This document shows, in pieces, positions 1 through 13,500 of a stretch of 64,000 nucleotides of DNA; positions within the stretch are counted from its first letter, which is position 1, and each line of letters starts with the position of its first letter. The stretch comes from Siphonodentalium dalli (lineage: Eukaryota > Mollusca > Scaphopoda > Gadilida > Siphonodentaliidae). Under the pieces are notes generated by a model that had not been told where the DNA came from, did not search any database, and saw only the letters and a program-made list of their open reading frames with translations. The DNA is taken from positions 153,537,151 to 153,601,150 of the forward strand of contig CP136068.1 in the NCBI GenBank assembly GCA_032622095.1, read 5' to 3'. A program made the position numbers and the translations under genes.

Positions 1-1518
1 AAGATTATTGTAGTACACTACTATTCATATGTAAGAAAAGAAAAGCCAATACCTAAAAAAGCAACCAACTAACCATCAACTGTACCACATATTGACAATA
101 CATAAACGCACTGACTCAAACACTACTTAACTATTATGCCACATGACATTAATTTACAAAACAAACTTGAACTATACATTTTCTCTCTCCCCTCTCTTCT
201 CTCTCACAACTCTATCACTTTTCATAAAGGGAAACCTCTCCCTAAAAAAAATATAAAAACGAAATTAAACATGCTATACTGACATCCCCTCCTTGGCTTT
301 AAAATATGATTGTCCCTGTTTTTTGTTGATGTCATTTTGTATAATACATGTAATATTATGCTTGTTTTGATTTCAATAAAAATTATTAAAAAAAAAAATT
401 AAAAAGGGTACCTGATTATGAGCAGTGAAAGATCTTGTTAGTATGCTAGCCACAATTGCTGGCCACATTGTGGCTGTACCTCCCCCTGTCCCTGGGGAGA
501 AGTATATGGTTACTGAGTGTTCAGGTTCATCATGGTAATAATTTCCCCACACATTTAAACTAATTCATACCTGTGGCATGCATGTAATTAAATGGATTGA
601 TTATTATTATTATAATAAAACAAAAATAATATTGGCTGATCCTTGTTCTGTTGCCAAATATGAAGTCATGGTTGGGGAGTGGAATGCAGCGGGAGTGGAA
701 TCCCTATGTTTATTCAGTAAGGACTTTCCTGTTACTAATCTGTAAATTAATTTATGTTTTAACTTGTTTTGCTTGAACAAACATAACTGATTTATAGAAT
801 AACAACTACGAATTATATAAACAAAGTTTTAATCGAGAAATTCAGGTTAACAATTTGCTTCACATAAATATATTGTTATCATTATATAATCACAAAAGAC
901 CTGTAATACCATAAACATGTATCATACAATGAAACTAACTTTTGCAGTCTATATTCTCATATGTAATGATGTTCAACTTTTTCAAAAGTCAATAATAATT
1001 ATCAACGTTACTAAATTTGGGTGGGAGGGTGGGCCAACCGTGCACATTAGAAGCTGAACATAGAATGAGCGCTAAAATCTTGTTTCCGTTCAAGCACTCT
1101 TTAGAACAATCGAGAAACCCCTGCTGAATCTAGTCAATATCAATCAATTCTTATCACGCATGAATCACTATCGCCAATCACCCAGATATGCCCCGTCGAT
1201 CTAATATTTTCCATTAACACTCTCCAAATAATTCTTCGTTGAACTTCAATAAACTAATTTATCTAGCAAGTGATAGCTTTTTCAACTTGAAAAAATGGTT
1301 CTCTCTGTATTATCTTATGATTCCCTGTCGAGCATTGGTTTCTGAACCACAGTGAGGTGATGATCAAGTTTTCCAATTGGCATGGATGCACTCAGTATGC
1401 AATACAGACATGCTCAAAGTAATCATATTTCCAGTAGATGTTTTGAAAATAATAAAATGAAGGCTTATAACAATAGGCTCACTGTTCATAATTTGCTATT
1501 TATTAATTTTATCCACAG
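1..1518 (+). other. CBS intron, with probable LINE tail
   Basis: No coding exon was recognised. Around 280-395 the sequence reads like the 3' end of a LINE or other retrocopy: a T-rich stretch, then caataaaaattatt, then an A tract to about 395. The rest is AT-rich intron with nothing recognised. Confidence 0.4.
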
Positions 1519-1599
1519 GACAAAATTTCTGAGTGATGATTGGATGACCGAAAGACTCTTCACAGAAAGCAGTGATTTGATAGAAGCAGAAAAACCTTG
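1519..1599 (+). CDS. CBS: CBS exon, linker after catalytic core
   Basis: The acceptor is atccacag at 1511-1518 and the donor is gtaaat at 1600. The first base completes the ATG methionine codon of YMTKFLSD-type sequence, whose first two bases are in an upstream exon outside the window. The exon ends within the TGG tryptophan codon of KPWWW. It encodes the linker between the catalytic domain and the regulatory domain. Confidence 0.92.
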
Positions 1600-4500
1600 G
1601 TAAATATTATGATGAAAATATGACATATCTATGGAAGCTTTGTGCATTCATTATCATATCAATCGAAGAATGACTGTGATTCTTTTCAGAGTCTGGTATA
1701 AAATATTGTGTTGAATTAGCGGATAATGGTGTTTCGGGATTTCGGATCACATTAGGTACAGGGTGAATATACTGTGAAATTTTGTTAATGGGCGACTGCG
1801 GATCTGGAGCCCAATAATTGGTATTTGCCACAATATAATTGCCTTGTACAGTAATGCTCTAATTAATCGACCTCTTAACCACAGCAGAATTATGGGTATC
1901 TTTTCATGATTTAGTCGGAAATATGGCTTGTTGCCATTCATCGGAAAACTCTCAGCGAGAGCTTTCTGATAAATGGCAACAACCCATATTTCCGACTAAA
2001 TTATGAAAAGATACCCATAATTCTGCTGTGGTTAAGAGGTCGATTAATTAGGGCATTACTGTACCTTTCCAAAATCACAAAACACCACACTTTTATCCCC
2101 ATTATAATTCTCTTCGAACTTAAAACATTATTTCGACACACACATGCCTTATAATTATCAACGAAATGTGCAGCCATAGATAACACTCAGCCAATTCACT
2201 ACTTTTTGTTTTAAATTTAATGCGTTGGATAAAATTTAGTCTACAGCTTACCATATCATATATACATATGTTTAGTATATAATTATAAATGTCATTGTAA
2301 AAATTTTCTTTAAAGATATATATATCTGTATAAATATAGCTGATGATACATACTCATGTTGATCATTTAGGTGGTGGGACTTGAAGGTGAGCCAGTTGTC
2401 GTTGCGGGCCCCACTGTCCATCATTCCATCCATCACCATTCAAGACACGCTCAATTTACTGGACAAAGAAGGATTCGATCAAGTGCCTGTTGTCGATGGT
2501 GCAGGGTAAGTTATTCCTGAGTATTTATTACTTGACCAATGGAAGTTACCTAATGAGGTCTGGTAACCGACCTTTATTATACCCCCTGCAACAAAGTTGT
2601 GGGGGGGGGGGGTATTCTGGAATCAGCTGGGCCATCTGCCGTCTGTCCATTATTCGTCTGTCGTCCGTGGACACAAATTTGTCCAGAGTTTTTCTCATTT
2701 CATTTTTTAATCATTTTCCGTGTATCTTGGCACAGACATCAGCCACCATGGGAACCTGTGCACCTGCGATTATGATGTCTGTCTGACTTTTTTTGGCGGA
2801 GTTATCCAACTTTTTCGACTTTTTGCAACATGTATAATTTTGTCCGAGCTTTTATTCCTACGTTTTAGGTCAATGTATTTGAAACTTGGCACAGATTTTT
2901 TAGTACCATGGGAACATGTGCACCTGCGATTATGACGTCTGATTATTACCACAAAAGTCAATTGAAATTTCATGATTTGGCACAAATACATATAAATAAA
3001 GTCCAGATAAATCGATCACTGAAGCTGTTGGTTAGAGAAACTCATCACTGATTATAAGTTTCTCAGGCTGATTGGGTGTTATAAACATGGCATCCAATTT
3101 GTAAGTGAAATTAACAAACATACTATATTTCATAAATGAGACGCCATGCTTATAACGTATATATAACAAACCACTGCTTATGCATTCTATGTGTGTATAC
3201 TTCAAGGTTTTCAGTGGAAAACAATACATTTAATTATTGTGAGGGGAAACAAGAGACCTAACACCCCCAGCCTTAAAGCCTTAAGATTTTCACAAGGTAT
3301 TGTGAGTGTGTACAAGGCATATAGAACGACCCCGGCATAATGTTATAAGGGGAAGAACCTTGTGAAGGATCATGTAAATAGTCATGAAATATATAGAGGA
3401 TATCCACACTTTTTCAGTGGATATGGGTTATATCTCATGAGTGATGACAAAACATTTAATTTCCACAAGTGGCTTTAGCCACGAGTGGAAATTAAAATGT
3501 TTTGTCATCACGAATGAGATTTAACCCATATCCACTGAAAAAGTGTGGATATTCTGTTTATTATATACTTTAGTTACTTGCCTATGGCCCCCAATGAATG
3601 TCAATACATAAGAAATTTCAAGCTGATATCACTCACTAGTGGGATATCACTTATATCTCACTGCTAAAACCTTATCATTCATGGGCAAGTATATAATAAA
3701 TAGGTCTAACACATGGTAACATGCCGAGTGCTTGATTAAAGTGATGTGAAACACTCCAGTAGGGTGATAAAATATAAACACTCACTATCATTCTTATATA
3801 TTAATTAAACGCAGTGACTCTCGATGGCGAACTCTTTTTCATTAGTCTATCACTGATAATTGCATCCAGAATCGAGAAGTAAATATTTCCGATTGCGGAA
3901 GTTTAGACGATGTTCTCTGTGGAGTTGCATACAGACCTGTTTTCTTTCCCGATTTTGGCAGGAGTCTCCTGATTTTGTGTCATTTCTCATGTGCCTCGAT
4001 TGGGAAACGAAATCTCCCGATTCAAAAGATAAAACCAAAATTAGCCAATGGCTGTAGCAAGCGATAAGCCATCACTCTATAGCGTTACAAATCAATAAGG
4101 AATATATCGCCTGCGAGTCAAACAGTGACAAAATGTTAACACAATGTTGACTCGCTTTTGTTTAACAGCGTTGAGGAAGTAAGTAAATGCCGTCTTCAAT
4201 GTCCAGTCAAAGATTACAATATATCAAACAAGAAGCCTTCATTTTTGACAACACTCAATAAAGTGTAGGTTTCTGCTCATCCCGACCGACTGCTTTTAAA
4301 ACTGCCGACTCAAATTATTTTATTGCCGATTAAACTTTTTGTTTGTTTTTGTGTTGGTGAAAGTTCCATTTCCGTCTTGTTGGTATTCCGTGTTTTGTAT
4401 ACGCAATAACAGAACGCGAATCGAGCGGACCTAAAATATTATCAACAATGTGTACTCTCTTTAAATTCACGATGTTACCTGATGTTACTGAATATATTTG

Positions 4501-7500
4501 GCGATCAATTTATCCAAGAGCACCATTTTATAGTATAAAAATATAGTTTTAATCATTGTATTGCCTTATTCGAAATAAAAATGATCCGTACCCGGAAAAT
4601 TGTAATCGATTCCCAATGGTTCCGTGAGACACTCGGTGTCAACAGGTCAAGGCCATTAAATAGATGCAAACCCAATGCAACAAACAGTCCACATGATATT
4701 TAAATGAAAAATATGAATATTTTCCCATGATACTGACATTGAAAAAAATCGCCATATTTTTCACTAAATCTCCCTATTTCTGACGAAAATCTCCCTATTT
4801 CCAATTTTGAAAGTAAACAGGTCTGGTGGCACAGTCAATTTTTTTTCAGATTTTCGGCGACATTAGTAGAATTCATGCTACATTCCTACATTCAAGTATA
4901 TAAACGCGCCTCATATACACACGCTCATTAATTATCAAGTTTCAACGTAAAGATAAATTACCATCGGTGCCCGATATATCGCCAAGACGTCTGAAACAGT
5001 CAAATGCATCGGCCGGTTAAGCGTTAACGTGATCTAACGTTATGACCTCTAACGACGTCATAGAAGTTACGCATTGTTTTTATCCTGATGGAAGATAGTA
5101 CCACTTCTTCTTGATAATTGAGGCAGATAACTAAAACGGATACATACGCATTATATATCGTTGGAAAGAGGAAACACGAAAGATTCTCACAGTGTCATTA
5201 TTATGACTGGCAATTTTATTATTCGCGCTGTTTCGAATCGATTTGTAAGCACCGAACTCAAATTAAAGTCCCGTAACACAGCGTAAAAACAGATTTGACC
5301 TCGGCACGTGAAAAGTTGACCTCGGATCTGAAAATTAATATGCCTATGTTACTCCCCGGCAGAAAATACCCCCACATACCAAGTTTCATCGAAATCGGCT
5401 TGGCCGTTTTCGAGTCCATCGATTACAGACACACACACACACACACACACACAGATCTTCCAAAATATATAATAGATAAGGCCAAAAAAAAATAGACCTG
5501 TGTTTCTGGTGACCCACCCGCCCCTATTTCGGTGCCCCCGACCGTTTTCATTTTATTGATTTTGCAAATTTAGTACGCATCCGATTTTATTTCCATGTAA
5601 CCCAATTCATATCTGTGAAAAACGGACACATCACGTGTACTGTTAAACCGGAAATTATACCACAATTAATTTAGGTCACAGCCGAATCAAACTTATTTTG
5701 TCATGTTTTATTCAATAAAACAATAAATTACACTATATTCTAATATTATCTACTTTGTTTTATTATTTTATAGTCCATTACAAACAAGGAGAAGCAGTCT
5801 GGGGAGGTATTCATATTTATTTTGAGCAAAGTTGAAAATAAAATAAAAAAATAAAATAAAATGAAAAGCCACCCCTATTTTTTTCATGCATGTCACCAGA
5901 AACACAGGTATATATTTTTTTGGCCTAAGTAGAAACATGACTAAATTTAGGATTCATAGAGGCATGGATGAAGTCGATCGTATATGAACATCCCATGATC
6001 TAGTAATTGAAGCGTGTCTGCATTTATATGTCTAGTCTACTGAGGCGAAATCAGTAGTCCGGAGACGACATGACAAGTGCAGTCATGAAACATTTCATTA
6101 CGTCGTAATTGGTTTTAATTTAGCTAAAGAAATTTATCTATTTATTGTCCCCGACATTCCATCGGAGGACAATAGTTATGACCCTTGTCCGTGCGTGCAT
6201 GCATACATCCGTCCGTCCGTATGTATTCTGTCATATTGACCCTTTCTCGACACATTGAACATGTGCAACATATTTAGTGGATATGCACTTTGTATCATTT
6301 TGGTGTAATCAATTCCTCCTACAGTTTATCAGGGTTTCCGTTTGTACGGCTCAGCGTCCGTAGGACGGCCTCATTCCCCTCGCAGATTATCTGTTTGGTT
6401 CATACATATACCAAATGTCAGTCGCAATGTCGTAAACAAATCCGGTTACAACGGGAGTTCGGGGGTTAAACAGAATACTTGTGACAAAGCGGGTAAAATA
6501 GCGACGTTAGATACAGCGTAATGCATGTCGTGGTAACATATTTTTGTGCACGGGATGAAACTACTCATGCTCGAAAATCCCTTGATATCCTACGATTACA
6601 TAATTTGATCAAAGAACGCCGAATTTCTTAGTCGGGACATTTTTATGCACGGGATTTTCATGGGTGAAACTACTCCTCTCCAAGATCCCGTGCTATCGTA
6701 CGGTACATAATAAATGGGTCCCTCTGCAGAGTCCATGAGGTATAGAACAGAGTTTTAGCCAATGTGTTATAAAATATAATTTTGGCGGGAAATGTGAACA
6801 CGTGCGTCGTTGATTGTGCTTGGGACAACGCAACTATATTATTTACCTTCCTTTGACTTTATCTCCATATTGGGTTAGGGGGTATGTGTTTGTCTTTATC
6901 CCCCATGTATGTAATATGGTTCAAATGAATGGTGTTATTAACTTGTCACTATGAATTCCCACTATAAAGACTGATTTTGGGACAGGTTCCGTATTATTGT
7001 GAAATAAATCACTTTGGGATTTTTATGAGTATGCGCATAATAAGCAATTGCGGTCGTCAGTTTATGGACTAATAGAGACTAGTGAACAAGCTACGCATTC
7101 CGAGTGAAAGATGTCGCTACACACAGGTATTAAGCACAATTTAAAAAAAGAATTTAATAAAATTTATTAATTTTCGTTTTGCCAAATACCTGTGTCAATA
7201 CTATTCGTATTTTGCCACTTTGCCGCTATAAATATCTCCTGCAGACAAACCCTGCAGTAAGACGTCACAGCGCACAAATAGTTTTAAGATTGACAGCGTA
7301 TATCATGTCAGTTTCATTTTCACAGAAGCTGCTTGAAATTCTAGGAAATACTTTATTCAATTATCCTTGCTATCTATTATTGGTCAATGCATAGATGCTT
7401 TGTAGTGTTTAGATTCATTATACCTGTCGGAATCTCATTGTAGAAATTTGTAAACACTAACTCGTAGCTTGTTCATTTATATATAATCTTCAATCAGACG

Positions 7501-10500
7501 GCAGTCTTATGTGCGTAATTAATTTATTGATTATCTGGATACCATCAACAGAATTAATGCACCCACGGAAATGATTGACTTGTGTAATATATACGTAGCT
7601 TTGGTTGCTTTGTTAGACTCTTAGGTGCAAGGATATTGCTACTTTTCAGTGTCAAATAACAAAATTTTCGACCGACGGGACGAACCATGGTCATCCCGTC
7701 GCGTTATGTGTTTCCCCAATACGGACTCATTAATTTTCCCCTCGCGGAAACCCTGGTTTATAGTATAGGGATCTGATTGAAACCCATAAATCCTTCAAAC
7801 CTGCCACCTTCGTCGGGGGACATTTCAGCAATCTTTTATTTATAATAACAGTTAATAAATAAATACTTCGATTGTTCATTATCACATATCAGAAGTTGAG
7901 AAGTAGAAAATATTGTTTTCATCGCGTTGGTCCATTGCTGATTCGGCGCGTTTATGCAAGCACTGCCGGAAGTCACTTGAATTTTTATCAAAAAAGTGTA
8001 GTCATCGGAAGAATTTCATTGGCGCAGTATACTGTAAATTATATGTGATGTCACAAGTACACACTCCCTGCCCAATGCCTATATACAACCCGATCATGGT
8101 GCTGCACGCCGAGTGGCATTGTTATAAAGTACACACGTTGTAAGCTTGTAATTAGCTCTTACTGACACTCGCTGTTCTATTTCAAACTCCATACAGGGTT
8201 TATCTCCCATGATGACTCAATAACACCACTCCCACTTGCAACATTTAACCCACATTTTGTGGACTTCCGTGATATTAATATCTATAATATTAAAGCAAAC
8301 AGAGCCACACATAAAATACCTAACAAGGTGTGTATTATTTCATATATTAATTTTGGAACGTCCCACTAGAACATAAGAACTATTTCGCTCTAGGGCCTCA
8401 AAAGACAGTTTCAAATTACAATCCAATACTGAGTTGAATACTTTAGCGGACCGCTGACTGAAAGCAGCCTTTATCGGTTGCTGCCAAGTCTCCATTGTCT
8501 TTTATTGTAACCAATGATGCAACGGTTGTATTTTGGGCTGAAGTAGAGCGATGGAGTATCTTCTTCCGAATCCAACCTGGTAGCGGTGTAACATCACCAA
8601 ACTTTCCGACTCACGACTCGGCGGTATTTGTCATTCAATTATATCTTAAAACTTGACTTTGGAAACTAACATGTCTCAATCCGTCTAGAGTTGACATGTT
8701 AGTGTTCCTTGCCAAGAATTTGGACAAATAAACTCACGAACTGCAATATTGTTCAATGATTAATTATGATTATCTTTCCCGTGTTCAAAAGTTAATTAAA
8801 AATGTTCCATAATTCATTGTGTGTGATAAACTGCAGACAGCCCAGAATGAACCATCTTGGCCCAATTACACATGTATACTAGATCCTCTATCAATCTATG
8901 ATGTAACGGGAATGTGCATCGCGTGCTGATATGTAAACAATTGAGTAATCAGGATAACTTGAGCCTGTATGGTCCTGTAATTCATGCAATGTTGTTGCGT
9001 ATTCCAGAAGGCTGGAACTTTATAGAATGGGCACATGCCATTCTGAGAATAGTTTATCATTTACTGCCTGGGGATATGTGTACAATGTTACATCCCTTTA
9101 ACGAAAAACGGAGTGTCATATCTCTCGTTTAAAATTTGATTTTACGTGTTAAAACAATATTCAATAAAACTGTATATCGCGGTGTTATTTTGGAAAAATC
9201 GCGGTTTTTAAAAACGTCAATACCGCCCAACCCTATTTCGCTCAATGTAGTTCTCCGGTTATTTTGTCAAAACAAATGTCTAAACGCACATGGACCATTC
9301 ATGGCAAACATCAGTCAAATCAAACATGAGAGTACTAACTGGCTGCCATTTTGTTGAGTAACATGCAACAAGACCTACCTCTCTAAATCTCAGTTCTGTC
9401 AACCCTTTCATGGCGGGATCTGCGCTGGTGCCAATGCATTCTCTTATATATGCGAGTCGACTATAGGTCGCCTCGCATATATAAGAGAATCCATTGGCTT
9501 AAAAATTTATCATTTTTTTATCCATTTTTCTTACATTCTTTAACAAGTTTATATTCTTTTATAGTTTTTTCTTACATTCTTTATTAATTTTTATAATTTG
9601 TTCTTACCGTACTGACCCGCGTTTAGGCCCAGGGGGCCTTTGTTTTATTTGAGCTCAAAAATCCAAGTGGGCTTAAACTCGGATATGGCCCTTTGCAAAC
9701 CAAAATCCTAAGAAATCTGGACAGTAAAACTTATGAAAGCCACTCTAACGCCGATTATTTTGGAAATATACCCGTCTTCCAGATTAAGTAAAGGTAAGTA
9801 TATTTACTCTGAGAAAGTAATTTTTCAATTAAATGTGAATGTTAAAATATTATAATAACACTTTAAGTCTTGTAGTTTTATTGCCCAAAATTCCCATGTC
9901 AAAATGACACTATTATGTAAGCGGCATTGTGGGTTATGGGTAAATCCCTTATCTTATAGTCTATAGTTTATATCAATGTTCAGACTTAATCCGATTAGGA
10001 AAACAATAAACCCGGTGCTTTATTCGTGATCCATTGTCCACATAGAGGATGTTACAATAGCGACTAATTGCATGTTTAACAAAAGCCAGTGAGTGTAATT
10101 ATTTAACAGTACTGACAAAAGGCCGTTGTATTTCTGCTAAAACGTATAAAAAAACGGACCATTCGGCAAACCTCGTCAGATTCCTTCACCCTTGGGCCCC
10201 CAGAGGTCACAGGTCGAGGAGTTCAGAATGAAAAAGCATGTGTTTAAATATTTAGAGTTATCGCTCCTGAACTGTTTATACTGTAAAACGTGAACAAAAT
10301 GCAGTTTTAAAATGTTAATGTTTATTTTGGTTTCGAGTGAATAACGTTGACGTAGTTTGGAAGACATTGTTGTTGAATGACAAGTTTCCCCCTTCTGCAC
10401 CATTATTATACCCACTTTGTGTTTACATAACCAAGAAGCCAGTTCTTTGTGTTTGACCTACGTTGTCACTGAACACGAAAAATATGTTTTTACAGTACTG

Positions 10501-13500
10501 GAGTTGAACAGGTGCGCTTTGATTAAAGTATTGCACGCACATGGCTTTTAAAGCTATACACTTTCAGCGAGTGGGTTCTTTTGTATTTTATGTCTGTTAA
10601 CGTTTGGTTTCCCCCGGGAAGTATAATTGAATAAACAAATGAGAATTTAAAATTCACTTTATTTTATTTCATTCAATATTATCACTTACCTACGAAGTAT
10701 AACTTTCCATTTTTCGTGGCATTCTCGCCGTCACCGATCGTTTGCGAATATACTTCCCGTTATATTGGAATTATTTATCTGGGGAGTATCATTAGCAAAT
10801 ACTTACTTACCACTGCTGGAATTGACAAAATTTGGGGTGGGCTTAAACACGAATATACCCCTGTGCATGGAATTTGGTCAAAAGATATGGGTGGGCCTAA
10901 ACACGGACATGGGCTTTGAACCGGGTCAGTACGGTACATTTAACAAAAAAAAAATATATAAAATTTGTTAGGCCAATGCATTCTCTTATATATGCGAGGC
11001 GACCTATGGTCGACTCGCATATATAAGAGAATGCATTGGCACAGGGTTTTCGCAAACATCAGTCAAATCAAATGCAAAAGTTCTAATTGATTGCATTTTC
11101 AGCTCAATTTGACAAAGTGTGCATGCATTGTCCATCAATAATTTTCTTTAGCACATCCTACTAGTCACATCTCTAATCCGATCATTATCAAACTTCATAT
11201 GGATCTTCGGGATGACCACTAGATGGGAGCCATCATTTTTTTTCCAAAATTCGTTAAAAAAAAAATGATCACCTTTTGATGGGAGCTATTGAATTTGAAT
11301 GATTTTCGATGAAAAACATGGCTGCCGGCAGCCATCTTGGATTTTACTCTTTGCATGACTAAATACTTTGGCACACCATACAGACCACGTCCCTTTTGAT
11401 GGTAGCTATCGAATTTGAACGATTTTTGATGAAAAACATGGCCGCCAGTGGCCATCTTGGATTTTACTCTTTGCATGACTAAATCCTTCGCCATACCCTA
11501 CCTAAATACTACGTATGGATCTTTGGAGTGACCACTAGATGGGAGCTGTCAAATTTATCAAAATTTCGTTAAAAACACATGGACGCCAGTGACCATCATG
11601 AATTTCACAATTGAAACATCAGAACACCATGCACCCAACATTTATTGGAGAAATGTTTTAAACATTTAGTGTCATGTTCATGATCACTTATAGATGGGAG
11701 CTCTAAAATTTGAATGATATTCAATAAAAAAAATAGCTGGCAGCAGCCATCTTGGATTTACTGTTTGCATCACTAAGTACTTTGGCATGCCATACTGCCA
11801 ACATTGTTCATCCAATTGATCCCAAACTTCATATGGGTCTTCGGGTTGACCTCTTGTCTTACTTAAACATTTAAACATTCTGCATTCCTTATTGCTCTAT
11901 TTACTGTAATGTACTAGCATGACAATATCCCCTCTCCAAGTTGAGCTGCAGTGTCATTGACACTTTCATTTCGGACTGATTCCTGTTGGTGTTTTAATAA
12001 CAAACTGACTAAATATCTTCATATTTTCCTCAGAATTTAACCCTTTCAGTGCCAGGTCCGATTTTTGTATCAACCCATATACCCTGTGCCAATGCATTCT
12101 CTTATATATGCGAGTCGACCATAGGTCGCCTCGCATATATAAGAGAATGCATTGGCCTAACAATTTTTCATCATTTGTTATTATTTTTTACAATTGTTTA
12201 CAATTTTAATAATTTTTTCTTATATTCTTTAACAGACTTATTTTGTAGGTTTAGTGCCAGGGAATCTTACGTTTTTCATGGGCATCAAAATTATTACTAT
12301 GAATACTTGGTGATAGTTTTGAGTTATAACATTTTATAAGGTTTTATCCATTTTGTTTTTAAATTCGCTATAGCATGCTTAAGCATACCCAAAAAAAATT
12401 CAACCCAAAAAAAAAAAAAAACCACCGATTTTACAGACCGTAAATTAGGGCCGATCAGATCGGCCCCTCGCACTGAAAGGGTTAAGCATTCAACAATATT
12501 TTCTTACAGTGTAATCGTGGGTATGGTCACAGTTGGCAATATGATGTCAAAGGTCATCAAACATAAAGTTGCAGCAAATGACGCGGTATCAGAAGTGATG
12601 TACACACAGTTCCATAAGGTTAGCATGTTATATTGCTAGTAATGATGCGGTATCAGAAGTGATGTACACGCAGTTCCATAAGGTTAGCATGTTATATTGC
12701 AAATGATGCGGTATCAGAAGTGATGTACACACAGTTCCATAAGGTTAGCATGTTATATTGCAAATGATGCGGTATCAGAAGTGATGTACACACAGTTCCA
12801 TAAGGTTAGCATGTTATATTGCAAATGATGCGGTATCAGAAGTGATGTACACACAGTTCCATAAGGTTAGCATGTTATATTGTTAGTAATGACGCAGTGT
12901 CAGAAGTGATGTACACGCAGTTCCATAAGGTTAGCATGTTATATTGCAAATGATGCGGTATCAGAAGTGATGTACACACAGTTCCATAAGGTTAGCATGT
13001 TATATTGCAAATGATGCGGTATCAGAAGTGATGTACACACAGTTCCATAAGGTTAGCATGTTATATTGCAAATGATGCGGTATCAGAAGTGATGTACACA
13101 CAGTTCCATAAGGTTAGCATGTTATATTGCAAATGATGCGGCATCAGAAGTGATGTACACGCAGTTCCATAAGGTTAGCATGTTATATTGCAAATGATGC
13201 GGCATCAGAAGTGATGTACACACAGTTCCATAAGGTTAGCATGTTATATTGCAAATGATGCGGTATCAGAAGTGATGTACACACAGTTCCATAAGGTTAG
13301 CATGTTATATTGCAAATGATGCGGCATCAGAAGTGATGTACACACAGTTCCATAAGGTTAGCATGTTATATTGCTAGTAATGATGCGGTATCAGAAGTGA
13401 TGTACACACAGTTCCATAAGGTTAGCATGTTATATTGCTAGTAATGATGCGGTATCAGAAGTGATGTACACGCGGTTCCATAAGGTTAGCATGTTATATT

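Noticed and set aside
401-545. Possible upstream CBS exon near 401-545
   Set aside because: The translation does not match the CBS segment expected before MTKFLSD and no acceptor/donor pair in the right phase was found.
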